NCBI GenBank assembly: GCA_964472785.1
Contig: CAYYMH010000047.1
Coordinates: 1 to 31,934 of the forward strand
Length of the DNA stretch: 31,934 nt
Reading direction: 5' to 3'
DNA from: CAYYMH01 sp964472785
GTDB lineage: Bacteria > Zhuqueibacterota > Zhuqueibacteria > Thermofontimicrobiales > Thermofontimicrobiaceae
Below the pieces are notes generated by a model. That model ran no database searches and was not told where the DNA came from. It saw nothing but the letters and a program-made list of their open reading frames with translations. A program made the translations under genes and the position numbers. This document shows positions 24,866 through 31,934 of the stretch, in pieces; within the stretch, counting starts at the first letter, position 1, and each line of letters starts with the position of its first letter.

Positions 24866-24969
24866 AATGAACCTCCTGAATAAATTAAATTATTAAATGG
24901 AAATTATAAACGACATTAGTTTGAAATTTATATTGAAATGAAATATGTTTTAAAAAAGTCATTTTATTA

Positions 24970-24998
24970 TTGACATTTTAACTGCATTAATATATATT
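24970..24998 (+). promoter_or_regulatory. Promoter-like pair far upstream of the STAS gene
   Basis: Perfect TTGACA (24970-24975), 17-bp spacer, TATATT (24993-24998). The nearest gene on this strand starts 325 bp on, so it would make a long leader or a small RNA. Confidence 0.42.
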
Positions 24999-25243
24999 AT
25001 AACCGTTAAGTCTATCATGTATAAAAAAGAAACGGTCCGGCTAAAAATTACGAAAACTATTCCCCGGATGGATTGATTTGTCATTATTTTTCAACCATGA
25101 TTTGTCAAATGAAACGGATAATAATGGCAAATGATAATCCACATTAAATATTAATAAAAATTCATCTAAGTTGCAACATAAAATTGAATAAGTTTTGATA
25201 AATCGGTGAAAAATTGGGTTGAATAGTTGAAAGAAATGTTCAA

Positions 25244-25259
25244 AACTCTTTCAAGAGTT
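25244..25259. promoter_or_regulatory. Palindrome upstream of the STAS gene, candidate operator
   Basis: AACTCTTTCAAGAGTT has 7-bp arms. It sits where a -35 box would be for the -10-like GATAAT at 25278-25283, 39 bp before the ATG, so a regulator bound here could control the gene. Confidence 0.3.
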
Positions 25260-25322
25260 AATTCATTTTTTGTGTTTGATAATAATTCGCAACGCCAATT
25301 CAATTAATCAGGAGGATATATT

Positions 25323-25658
25323 ATGTCAGTCAAAGAAAAAATTACCGGAGATGTCGCAGTGCTGCATTTAAGTGGAAAATTAATGGGCGGAAATGAGACC
25401 AAAGAGGTACACGATAAATTAAAATCTTTGATCAACGATGGGGTTAAAAAAGTGATCATTGATCTCTCAAAAGTGAAATGGGTGAATAGTTCAGGATTAG
25501 GCATGCTCATTTCGTGCTTAACTTCCGTGCAAAATGCCGGTGGTGAACTAAAAATTTCCGGTGCCACAGAAAAGGTCAACAGCCTGTTTATGATGACAAA
25601 ATTAATGACGGTTTTTGATAGCTATGAGAATGTTGACCAGGCGATGGCGAATTTATAA
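25323..25658 (+). CDS. STAS-domain anti-sigma factor antagonist
   Basis: A 111-residue SpoIIAA/RsbV-like protein that in known systems binds an anti-sigma kinase when unphosphorylated. The core is VIIDLSKVKWVNSSGLGMLI; S56 is the probable phosphorylation site, with asparagine in place of the common aspartate before SSG. AGGAGG lies 7 nt before the ATG. It stands alone, with no kinase or phosphatase gene next to it, and a terminator follows. Confidence 0.85.
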   Translation: MSVKEKITGDVAVLHLSGKLMGGNETKEVHDKLKSLINDGVKKVIIDLSKVKWVNSSGLGMLISCLTSVQNAGGELKISGATEKVNSLFMMTKLMTVFDSYENVDQAMANL

Positions 25659-25758
25659 TTTTTGGGTAAAATAATTCGAGTCGAAACCTTCAAAAGATCA
25701 CTTGACTTTTAATTGTTTCATTGATTTTTGGAAAAACGAACAACCTTTGTTTTTAAAA

Positions 25759-25795
25759 AATTAGGGAGAGCAGCAATTTGCAATCCCTAATTTTA
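25759..25795 (+). terminator. Rho-independent terminator after the STAS gene
   Basis: AATTAGGGA (25759-25767) pairs with TCCCTAATT (25784-25792), followed by TTTATT. An A-run before it would let it work on the minus strand too. Confidence 0.6.
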
Positions 25796-25860
25796 TTCAT
25801 ATTTCGACCTTCACAAATTAAATTCAAACTTTAAATTTAGGAGCTAAAAGAAAATTCAAC

Positions 25861-26697
25861 ATGAGCCGAATAATTAAAATTGCCCTTGTTCAGCAACAGG
25901 CGTCAAAAAATAAAGACGACAATATTGCCCGGGCAAAAAAGGCGTTCCGAGACGCGGTAAAACAGGGAGCTCATCTTATCGTTTTTGCTGAATTAGCTTT
26001 CACTTATTTTTATCCGCAAAGGAAAGCAAAAGGGGATATCGCCCGACTCGCAGAAACGATCCCGGGCACCACAGTAGATATTTTCGCAGCTCTGGCAAAA
26101 GAATCCGGCGTCGTAGTGATTCTCAATCTGTTTGAAAAGAAAGGGGATCGTACTTACGACTCATCACCTGTCATCGATGCCAATGGAAAAGTATTAGGCG
26201 TAACCCGTATGAACCACATCATGGAGGGACTTGGATTCCACGAAAAAGGTTACTATGCACCAGCGTCGGAGAGTCAACTTGTTTATCAGACTTCCCTGGG
26301 GAAAATTGGCGTTGCGATCTGCTATGATCGACATTTCCCCGAATACATGAGAGCGCTGGCGCTACAGGGTGCGGAATTGGTTGTAGTGCCCCAGGCCGGA
26401 GCTGTTGGTGAATGGCCTGAAGGATTGTTCGAAGCCGAGATGCAGGTTGCCGGATTTCAAAACGGCTATTTCACTGCACTATGCAACAGGGTTGGAAAAG
26501 AGGACAGTTTGGAATTTGAAGGGAAATCCTTTGTCACAGCTCCTGACGGTCAGATACTCGCACAGGCGCCGGCAGGAAAAGACCATGTCCTGGTTCAGGA
26601 AGTTGACCTGGATGAGGTGAAAAATTGTCACGCCCGAAAACATTTTCTGAAAGATCGCAGACCGGAAATTTATAAATCGTGGTTTTGTGTTGATTAA
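25861..26697 (+). CDS. Nitrilase-superfamily carbon-nitrogen hydrolase with altered catalytic triad
   Basis: A 278-residue protein of the CN-hydrolase fold, nearest in pattern to N-carbamoylputrescine amidase and beta-ureidopropionase, which hydrolyse carbamoyl or amide bonds. The catalytic Glu is E44 (FAELAF) and the nucleophile C154 (GVAICYDRHFPEYMR). The lysine normally in the RKxH block is replaced: the protein reads TRMNHI, with M117 at that place. I recall related sequences with the same block, so this may mark a subfamily and not a dead gene. Other blocks (PQAGAVGEWPEGLFEAEMQV, GYFTALCNRVG) are well kept. The spacing to the nearest GGAG is long (17 nt). Substrate unknown. Confidence 0.85.
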   Translation: MSRIIKIALVQQQASKNKDDNIARAKKAFRDAVKQGAHLIVFAELAFTYFYPQRKAKGDIARLAETIPGTTVDIFAALAKESGVVVILNLFEKKGDRTYDSSPVIDANGKVLGVTRMNHIMEGLGFHEKGYYAPASESQLVYQTSLGKIGVAICYDRHFPEYMRALALQGAELVVVPQAGAVGEWPEGLFEAEMQVAGFQNGYFTALCNRVGKEDSLEFEGKSFVTAPDGQILAQAPAGKDHVLVQEVDLDEVKNCHARKHFLKDRRPEIYKSWFCVD

Positions 26698-26710
26698 CTC
26701 AGCTCAATTA

Positions 26711-26810
26711 TTTAGCCACAATGGCACCGAGTACACAGAAAAGAAATTAAATGACGTATTGAATGATAATATCTCTGGCTCTCTGATTTTCTGTGGTTTT
26801 TTGGGCAACT
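26711..26810. repeat. MITE-like dispersed element, copy D
   Basis: TTAGCCACAATGGCACCGAG with TACACAGAAAAG at the left pairs imperfectly with CTGATTTTCTGTGG plus TTTTTTGGGCAAC at the right. It fills the gap between two convergent genes and could also act as a terminator. Confidence 0.5.
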
Positions 26811-26857
26811 TTGAATAGCATCAATTTATATTCTCGCTGGATGTAATAGCATGTGCA

Positions 26858-27592
26858 CTAATCCAGCAGATGTCCCGTTTTTATCTTTTTTGTTTCCAGA
26901 TATTTTTGATTAAAAGGGTTCGGCGGAATTTTTACCGGTTTTCGCTCAACAATATTGATGTCGTTTTCTTTTAAGCCTCTTATCTTTTGAGGATTATTTG
27001 TATAAAGAATGATCGAATCTATCAACATTAACCTTATCATTGAAGCAGCAATTTCATAGGTTCTCATTTCATCAAGAAATCCCATCGCCTCATTGGCCTC
27101 TACGGTATCCATCCCCAGCTCCTGCAAACTATAGGCTCTGATCTTATTCGCAAGACCAATTCCCCGTCCTTCCTGCTTTAAATAGAGCAACGCAGCCTTG
27201 TCCATTTTCGAAAACGTGTTCAAAGCATATTCAAGCTGCTCACGACAATCACATCGCAGCGATCCGAAGATGTCTCCGGTTTGACATTGGCTGTGGACAC
27301 GAGTCGGAACCTCCCCGGCATGCTTTAAGTCACCGCGGGTTAAAGCGATATGTTCTTTCCTGTCTTTATTGTTTTGAAATACTGAAATATCAAAGTCACC
27401 GAATCGTGTCGGTAATTTTGCCTTGGAGACTAATGCAATACATATACTGTCATCGGAACAATAACCGTCTTTTTCTGCGCAGTAATATTGTGGTGAAAAC
27501 AATTTCCCCTCTTTTTCCAATTTGGCAATTAATTCGTTTCTCTCTCCGACAAAGCGACAAGGTCTGCTGCGCTTGATGATTTCCTGTTCCAA
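26858..27592 (-). CDS. ribA: GTP cyclohydrolase II with N-terminal extension
   Basis: It opens GTP to 2,5-diamino-6-ribosylamino-pyrimidinone phosphate, the first step of riboflavin synthesis. The zinc ligands are C103, C114 and C116 in SQCQTGDIFGSLRCDC, spaced as in E. coli RibA; the active-site tyrosine is Y154 in NKIRAYSLQ; TVEANEAMGF and LYTNNPQKI are further family blocks. It is 244 residues against about 196 in E. coli, the extra ~50 being N-terminal with C12, C38, C45 and C51. No DHBP synthase (RibB) domain is fused. The start is TTG at 27592, with GAGG 7 nt upstream. It follows mutS2 by 37 bp. Confidence 0.92.
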   Translation of the reverse strand: MEQEIIKRSRPCRFVGERNELIAKLEKEGKLFSPQYYCAEKDGYCSDDSICIALVSKAKLPTRFGDFDISVFQNNKDRKEHIALTRGDLKHAGEVPTRVHSQCQTGDIFGSLRCDCREQLEYALNTFSKMDKAALLYLKQEGRGIGLANKIRAYSLQELGMDTVEANEAMGFLDEMRTYEIAASMIRLMLIDSIILYTNNPQKIRGLKENDINIVERKPVKIPPNPFNQKYLETKKIKTGHLLD

Positions 27593-27629
27593 ATTCGTTC
27601 CTCGTGACTGGTAAATAGGTGATGTTCAA

Positions 27630-30011
27630 TTATTTCAATTTAACCAATGTCATTCCGGTATCGCCGAGATTCCATTCCGGATATTCTTTGCTCTTAACTC
27701 GCGGATGTTTGTCCAAATACTCGTAAATTCCTTTACGCAAACTACCGGTTCCTTTGCCATGAATAATGTAAATTTGATCGAACCCGGACATTAGCGCTTC
27801 ATCCAAAAATTTATCCACCGTCGAAATTCCCTCTTCGATGCGACATCCGCGGATGTCAATTTCATTGGATTTTAATTTTTGAAAATTTGCTCTGACGTTT
27901 ACGCGGTGTTTATTAATTGGTTTGCTTTTCATTTCAGTGACTGAAGATAATTCCTCAAGCGGAACCTTTAGTTTAATATTTTCTGTTTCTATTAAGACTT
28001 TGCCCCTGGCGTCGGGTTCTGAAATGGCAACGCCTTGTTGTTTGTAAGGTTCCCAAAATATTTTTTGTCCGATTTCAACGCGGTTTAATTTGTGCCTCTC
28101 GATAGTTTGTTGATGCTTCGGTTTTTGATGCTGACTGCTTCTCTTTAATTTTTCTCTTTCTTTTTGAAGAATTTCATGGGCTGCTTTAATTGACTCCCGG
28201 TCAGCCTGTGCTTCTTTGATTCGTTTAACCACTTTCTCAACTGCGGAGTTTGCCTCTTTCAGAATCTTTTCCGCCTCTTCAATGGCGTCCTTTTTAAGAG
28301 ATTTCTCTTTCGCCTTTAACTCCTCGTTTTTGTGCTCGTATAGTTTTACCATCGAATTCAAGGTGCTTTGTTTTATACTGAGATCATTCGTCAGGTTTCT
28401 GTACTTTTGTAGCCGCAAATCGAGATCGTTCAGCAAGGTTTCAATTTGGTTTTTTTGATCTCCGGTTAGCTGCTTCGCGCGGTTGGTAATCTGTTCGGAA
28501 AGTCCCAACCTTTCTGCAATTTCATAGGCATAGCTTGATCCCGGTATCCCGGTTCGAAATCGGTAAGTTGGCTGCAGTGTCTTTCTGTCAAATTCCATGG
28601 AGCCGTTTTCAACACCTTTTGTGTCGTGGGCAAAGACTTTGAGCGCTCCCTGGTGAGTGGAAACAATTGTAAAACATCCCCGTTCGGTCAACTTTTCAAG
28701 CAGGGAAATTGCTAACGCTGCGCCTTCATCCGGATCAGTTCCGGTACCTATTTCATCAATCAGAATCAGGTCAGAACGATGAGCGTGATTTACGATATCT
28801 CTGATCTCTGCAATATGAGAGGAAAACGTTGACAGGTCATTTTCGATAGATTGTTGATCACCGATAGAGGCAAAAACCTGATTGAAAACCGCCATGTCAG
28901 AAGTGGGGTCGGCAGGAATATGCAAGCCGCAACTGACCATGAGACTGAGTAATCCTACCGTCTTAAGTGCAACGGTTTTTCCCCCTGCATTGGGACCGCT
29001 AATGACCAAGGTGTTGAAGTTAATTCCCATGGTTAAATTTAGCGGAACCACGTCCTTTGCTTTATCCGAGCGTAAAACTAACAAAGGATGTTTGCCTTTG
29101 ATTAATTCTAGCCTGTTTTGATTGTTGATAGCAGGCTGGTACGCTGATAATTTTTGGGAGAGAAGTGCTTTTGCATAGATAAAGTCAAACTCTGCCAAAG
29201 CATGCAATGTCTGCATAAGCGGATCAAGTTGTTCTCGGATTAAATCGGTGAGCTTGAGTAAAATTCTTTCAATTTCCTTTTTCTCGTCGGACTTGAGCGC
29301 GCGTATTTTATTATTCATTTCCAGAGCAACAATCGGCTCAATAAACAGGGTGGCACCGGTGGCTGACTGATCATGGATAAGTCCCTTGACTTTGTTTTTG
29401 TGTTCGTCCTTGACCATCAGAACCAAACGATTGTTTCTCATCGATATGATATTTTCCTGGAGATAGCCTTTGCCGGACAGGTTCGAAACCATGTTTTCCA
29501 GTTTTTGTCGTACCTGTTCTTCCTGATTTTTGATTGATCTTCGGAGCTGTTTGAGAGCGGGGCTCGCATGATCAAAAATTTCAAAGGTGCTGTCATCGAT
29601 ACATCGGTTTATCTCATCCTCGATATACTTGAATTCAGAAATCTGTTTAGCGATTAGATCCAATAGCGGATACTTTTTTTGTCTTTCGCGGAAATAGGTT
29701 TTAATTTTTCGGGCGACTGTAATCGTTTGTGAAACATCGGACAGCTCTTCAGGTTGTAAAACGCTGCCCTGAATACGGATTTTATCTGTTAATTGAGAAA
29801 TGTCCTTTAATCCTGCAATGGGTAAAGGATCGTCAAAGTCAAAAATATTTTTGAGCTCTGTCGTTTCGCTGAGACTTTTCTCAATCCGGGATAGCTCGGT
29901 AAATGGTTTAAGTTGGCGGATTAATTTCTGTCCCAAGCCAGAGACAGGGAGTTGTGATAATTGATCTATTATTTTATCAAATTCTAATATTGCAAAAACA
30001 TGCGTATTCAA
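27630..30011 (-). CDS. mutS2: MutS2 ATPase/endonuclease with Smr domain
   Basis: MutS2 acts on branched DNA or collided ribosomes and suppresses recombination; it is not the mismatch-repair MutS. The 793 residues contain the core domain, Walker A GPNAGGKT (339-346), the ABC-type Walker B LILIDEIGTGTDPDEG, a long coiled coil (about 510-640) and a C-terminal Smr domain with EIDIRGCRIEEG and YIIHGKGTGSLRKG. The length is normal. The start is TTG at 30011, overlapping the cvpA stop (TTGA), because the family begins close to NTHVFAILEFDKI and no ATG is near. Confidence 0.95.
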   Translation of the reverse strand: MNTHVFAILEFDKIIDQLSQLPVSGLGQKLIRQLKPFTELSRIEKSLSETTELKNIFDFDDPLPIAGLKDISQLTDKIRIQGSVLQPEELSDVSQTITVARKIKTYFRERQKKYPLLDLIAKQISEFKYIEDEINRCIDDSTFEIFDHASPALKQLRRSIKNQEEQVRQKLENMVSNLSGKGYLQENIISMRNNRLVLMVKDEHKNKVKGLIHDQSATGATLFIEPIVALEMNNKIRALKSDEKKEIERILLKLTDLIREQLDPLMQTLHALAEFDFIYAKALLSQKLSAYQPAINNQNRLELIKGKHPLLVLRSDKAKDVVPLNLTMGINFNTLVISGPNAGGKTVALKTVGLLSLMVSCGLHIPADPTSDMAVFNQVFASIGDQQSIENDLSTFSSHIAEIRDIVNHAHRSDLILIDEIGTGTDPDEGAALAISLLEKLTERGCFTIVSTHQGALKVFAHDTKGVENGSMEFDRKTLQPTYRFRTGIPGSSYAYEIAERLGLSEQITNRAKQLTGDQKNQIETLLNDLDLRLQKYRNLTNDLSIKQSTLNSMVKLYEHKNEELKAKEKSLKKDAIEEAEKILKEANSAVEKVVKRIKEAQADRESIKAAHEILQKEREKLKRSSQHQKPKHQQTIERHKLNRVEIGQKIFWEPYKQQGVAISEPDARGKVLIETENIKLKVPLEELSSVTEMKSKPINKHRVNVRANFQKLKSNEIDIRGCRIEEGISTVDKFLDEALMSGFDQIYIIHGKGTGSLRKGIYEYLDKHPRVKSKEYPEWNLGDTGMTLVKLK

Positions 30012-30640
30012 AATGTATTACCAGGGTTTTTTTCTTGATAATATTCTAAAGTGTCACGAGAACGCTTGTCTATCGCTCGCTGTGTTTTGATGTTAAGTGA
30101 CTCTCTTAATTCTTCATGAAATGGCTTATAACCTGTCCAGACAAACATTTTTGCCGTTTTGTAAACTAATGGCAGAATTTCTCGCATTGGCTGATAAAGC
30201 ATGGATGTTTCCAATTGCTGCCGGAATATATTGGAAAGACCAGTTAGCGAAACGACAATGGTAATAATGCTCACAAAAACCGCCCCTTTTAACAAACCGA
30301 TCGCGATGCCGGCCAATCGGTCAACGCTGCCCAGAGTAATTGAAAACCTTGAAACCAACTTTAGTTTATGGGTGATAAAGCGAAAAATCAACATCAATGG
30401 CACAAAAATGAGCAGGAAAGCGATAACCGTAATCACCGAATGCGGCAATGCATCGGTGGCGCCAAATAAAATAACCGCCAGATCCGACATGTGACGAATC
30501 GCAAGCACAAGACTCACGTAGGTTGCAAAAAAACGCATAAATTCTACAATAAATCCGTTTTTAAATCCCCGATATATGGAAAAAAGCAGGATGACAACGA
30601 TTGTGAGGTCAACGATAATTTCATTTAAATGTTGAGGCAT
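30008..30640 (-). CDS. cvpA: CvpA-family membrane protein
   Basis: A 210-residue protein with about four membrane segments: IVDLTIVVILLFSIYRGFKN, a second at ATYVSLVLAIRH, a third at VITVIAFLLIFVPLMLIF and a fourth at GLLKGAVFVSIITIVVSL. The IYRGFKNGF and RLAGIAIGLLKG blocks are typical of CvpA, needed for colicin V export in E. coli and of uncertain role elsewhere. The stop overlaps the mutS2 start, an arrangement seen in many bacteria. No good Shine-Dalgarno lies before the ATG. Confidence 0.88.
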   Translation of the reverse strand: MPQHLNEIIVDLTIVVILLFSIYRGFKNGFIVEFMRFFATYVSLVLAIRHMSDLAVILFGATDALPHSVITVIAFLLIFVPLMLIFRFITHKLKLVSRFSITLGSVDRLAGIAIGLLKGAVFVSIITIVVSLTGLSNIFRQQLETSMLYQPMREILPLVYKTAKMFVWTGYKPFHEELRESLNIKTQRAIDKRSRDTLEYYQEKNPGNTF

Positions 30641-30665
30641 TTTTTATATCATTTTTTTTACGCAT

Positions 30666-30702
30666 AAAAAAAGCGAATAAAGAATGGAAGTTCCCTATTC
30701 AC
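30666..30702 (-). terminator. Rho-independent terminator after yqeY
   Basis: On the minus strand GTGAATAGGGAA (30702-30691) pairs, with some G-T pairs, with TTCTTTATTCGC (30684-30673) and is followed by seven T's. It separates yqeY from cvpA. Confidence 0.7.
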
Positions 30703-30730
30703 TTTTGAGAGATAATTTCATTTTGTCTGC

Positions 30731-31174
30731 TTAGGCCAATTTGGTACGTACCATTGACTGGACTTTTTTTCCATCAGCCTGACCTTTTAAGGTTTTCATT
30801 GCCTGAGACATGACTTTGCCGAGGTCTTTCATCGAAGTGGCGCCGGTTTCCTCAATTATATCAACGATCACTTTTTCGATTTCATCATCTGTTAATTGAG
30901 CCGGTAGAAATTCTTCAATAATATCCAGCTCAGCCTTTTCCTGCTCAAGCAAGTCCTGTCTTCCACCGGATTCATAAGCCTTGATTGATTCTTTTCTTTC
31001 CTTTGCGGCACGAATTAAAACGTCCATTTCCTGATCATCTGTCAAATCTTTTCCGGATTCGATTCGCGCCATTTTCAATTTGGAAACAAGTAACCTCAGC
31101 GTGTTGACTCTTTCTTTATCTTTTGCTTTCATTGCCGATTTGAGTTCTTCCGTCAATTTATTTATAATCGACAT
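30731..31174 (-). CDS. yqeY: GatB/YqeY domain protein
   Basis: A 147-residue helical protein related to the tRNA-binding tail of GatB, thought to act on tRNA or aminoacyl-tRNA. Blocks include LKSAMKAKDKERVNTLRLLV, QEKAELDIIEEFLPAQLTDD and GATSMKDLGKVMSQAMKTLKG. GGAGG lies 8 nt before the ATG. It follows rpsU, a common pairing. Confidence 0.9.
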   Translation of the reverse strand: MSIINKLTEELKSAMKAKDKERVNTLRLLVSKLKMARIESGKDLTDDQEMDVLIRAAKERKESIKAYESGGRQDLLEQEKAELDIIEEFLPAQLTDDEIEKVIVDIIEETGATSMKDLGKVMSQAMKTLKGQADGKKVQSMVRTKLA

Positions 31175-31266
31175 ATCGGTTACCTCCGAACAACTTTCGT
31201 CTCTTTTTTTTAACAGGCTGATGAATCTAAAATGAAATGAATTAAATCATATTAAAGCGCAATTAA

Positions 31267-31464
31267 TTATCGGTTCTCCATCATCTGCGTTTTTCTCATT
31301 TTGCGCCTTGCTGCATTTAACTTTCTTTTACGTCTTTCACTGGGTTTTTCAAAATGCTGGTGCTTTTTGATTTCTGACATTAAACCCGATTTTTCACAGG
31401 CTTTGGTAAATCGTTTCAATGCTTTTTCAAATGGTTCACCCTCTCTGACTTTCACACTGGGCAT
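31267..31464 (-). CDS. rpsU: 30S ribosomal protein S21
   Basis: A 65-residue basic protein: VKVREGEPFEKALKRFTKAC then an arginine- and lysine-rich helical tail (SERRKRKLNAARRKMRKTQ). S21 helps place the mRNA start region on the small subunit. GGAGG lies about 10 nt before the ATG. It is followed by yqeY after 92 bp and has its own promoter. Confidence 0.95.
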   Translation of the reverse strand: MPSVKVREGEPFEKALKRFTKACEKSGLMSEIKKHQHFEKPSERRKRKLNAARRKMRKTQMMENR

Positions 31465-31515
31465 TAATTTTCGAACCTCCTCTCATCATTTCGTTTGCGT
31501 TTTATTTTAGTTACA

Positions 31516-31544
31516 AATATATTAAAAATAATATTCAAAATCAA
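31516..31544 (-). promoter_or_regulatory. rpsU promoter
   Basis: On the minus strand TTGATT (31544-31539), a 17-bp spacer and TATATT (31521-31516) lie 52 bp before the rpsU ATG. The -10 matches at 5 of 6 and the -35 at 4 of 6. Confidence 0.55.
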
Positions 31545-31573
31545 GTTTTTTTTAGCTTTTTTGGTCGCAGGGA

Positions 31574-31924
31574 TTATCCTGGAGGCCAACCCAATTTGCG
31601 ACCGCCCAACAGATGCAAATGAATATGAAAGACCTCCTGACCCGCATCTCTATTACAGTTAAAAACAGTCCGGTATCCGGTTTTTGACAGACCGAAATCA
31701 GCAGCTATTTTCTGTGCCGCCAAAAATAAATTGCCGATTAGCTCTCTGTCATCCGATGTTATTTCATTTAATGTCGGAATATGTTTCTTGGGGATAATGA
31801 GTACATGTACCGGAGCTTTGGGACGGATATCTTTGAACGCGATAATATTTTCTGTTTCATAAACAATATTGGCTTGTAATTTGCCTCCCACAATTTGACA
31901 AAAAATACAATTCGTTTTTTGCAT
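31574..31924 (-). CDS. HIT-family (histidine triad) nucleotide hydrolase
   Basis: A 116-residue HINT-type protein that hydrolyses nucleoside phosphoramidates. CIFCQIVGGKLQA at the N-terminus holds the zinc-type cysteine pair seen in many members; VHVLIIPKKHIPTLNE and the triad HIHLHLLGGRKLGWPPG are complete. ATG at 31924 is chosen over GTG at 31927 because AGGAG is 5 nt away from it and only 2 nt from the GTG. It precedes rpsU on the same strand. Confidence 0.93.
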   Translation of the reverse strand: MQKTNCIFCQIVGGKLQANIVYETENIIAFKDIRPKAPVHVLIIPKKHIPTLNEITSDDRELIGNLFLAAQKIAADFGLSKTGYRTVFNCNRDAGQEVFHIHLHLLGGRKLGWPPG

Positions 31925-31934
31925 CACGACTCCT

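Larger units (their letters stand above)
24866..25322. other. Divergent intergenic region
   Basis: No gene is seen. It holds a minus-strand TATAAT (24903-24908) toward the secreted-protein gene, a plus-strand promoter-like pair (24970-24998) and a palindrome (25244-25259) before the STAS gene. Confidence 0.4.

Noticed and set aside
1..31934. tRNA or rRNA genes
   Set aside because: No conserved tRNA arms or rRNA core sequences were noticed on either strand; a covariance search could not be run.

Overview
The window looks like a chromosomal segment of a moderately AT-rich bacterium of the FCB superphylum outside the classical Bacteroidota (Calditrichota- or KSB1-like). The basis is the 793-residue secreted protein at 22484-24865, which ends in a type IX secretion (T9SS) sorting domain with the NFPNPFN signature, the gene order rpsU - yqeY - cvpA - mutS2, and several promoters of ordinary sigma-70 form. 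The lineage is inferred; no rRNA or tRNA gene is visible.

Region 1 (1-9362) is a CRISPR-Cas interference locus on the minus strand: cas6 (9251-8439), a WYL-domain regulator (8361-7378), then cas8b1/cst1 (6525-4903), cas7/cst2 (4889-3825), cas5 (3824-2892) and cas3 (2905-464). This is a type I-B (Tneap-like) effector set. Inside the 3' end of cas8 a strong Shine-Dalgarno and ATG (5226) would give a separate 107-residue small subunit, Cas11. A plus-strand toxin-antitoxin pair (6769-7381) lies between the regulator and cas8, and its 3' end overlaps that of the regulator by 4 bp. No cas1, cas2, cas4 or CRISPR array is visible. Downstream of cas3 there is a decayed REP-associated tyrosine transposase (RAYT) and palindromes.

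Region 2 (9363-13882) holds a secreted protein of unknown function and a fused ADP-forming acyl-CoA synthetase, which makes ATP from acyl-CoA. Two hairpins bound a possible small transcript after it.

Region 3 (13883-16317) is a mobile-element graveyard: a regularly spaced array of four palindromes, a frameshifted gene tail, a second decayed RAYT, and a PIN-domain toxin with its probable antitoxin.

Region 4 (16318-22458) has a family 4 glycosyltransferase, a small membrane protein, a start-less zinc-ribbon frame, a K+ channel/RCK gene broken by one TAA, and a minus-strand group of pncC, an amino-acid permease and a TolB-like lipoprotein.

Region 5 (22484-31934) is mostly ordinary core genome: the T9SS-sorted protein, a STAS-domain protein, a nitrilase-superfamily enzyme that lacks the usual catalytic lysine, ribA, mutS2, cvpA, yqeY, rpsU and a HIT protein. 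Four diverged copies of an imperfect-palindrome element built on CCACAGAGACACAGAG-like words are scattered through intergenic space.
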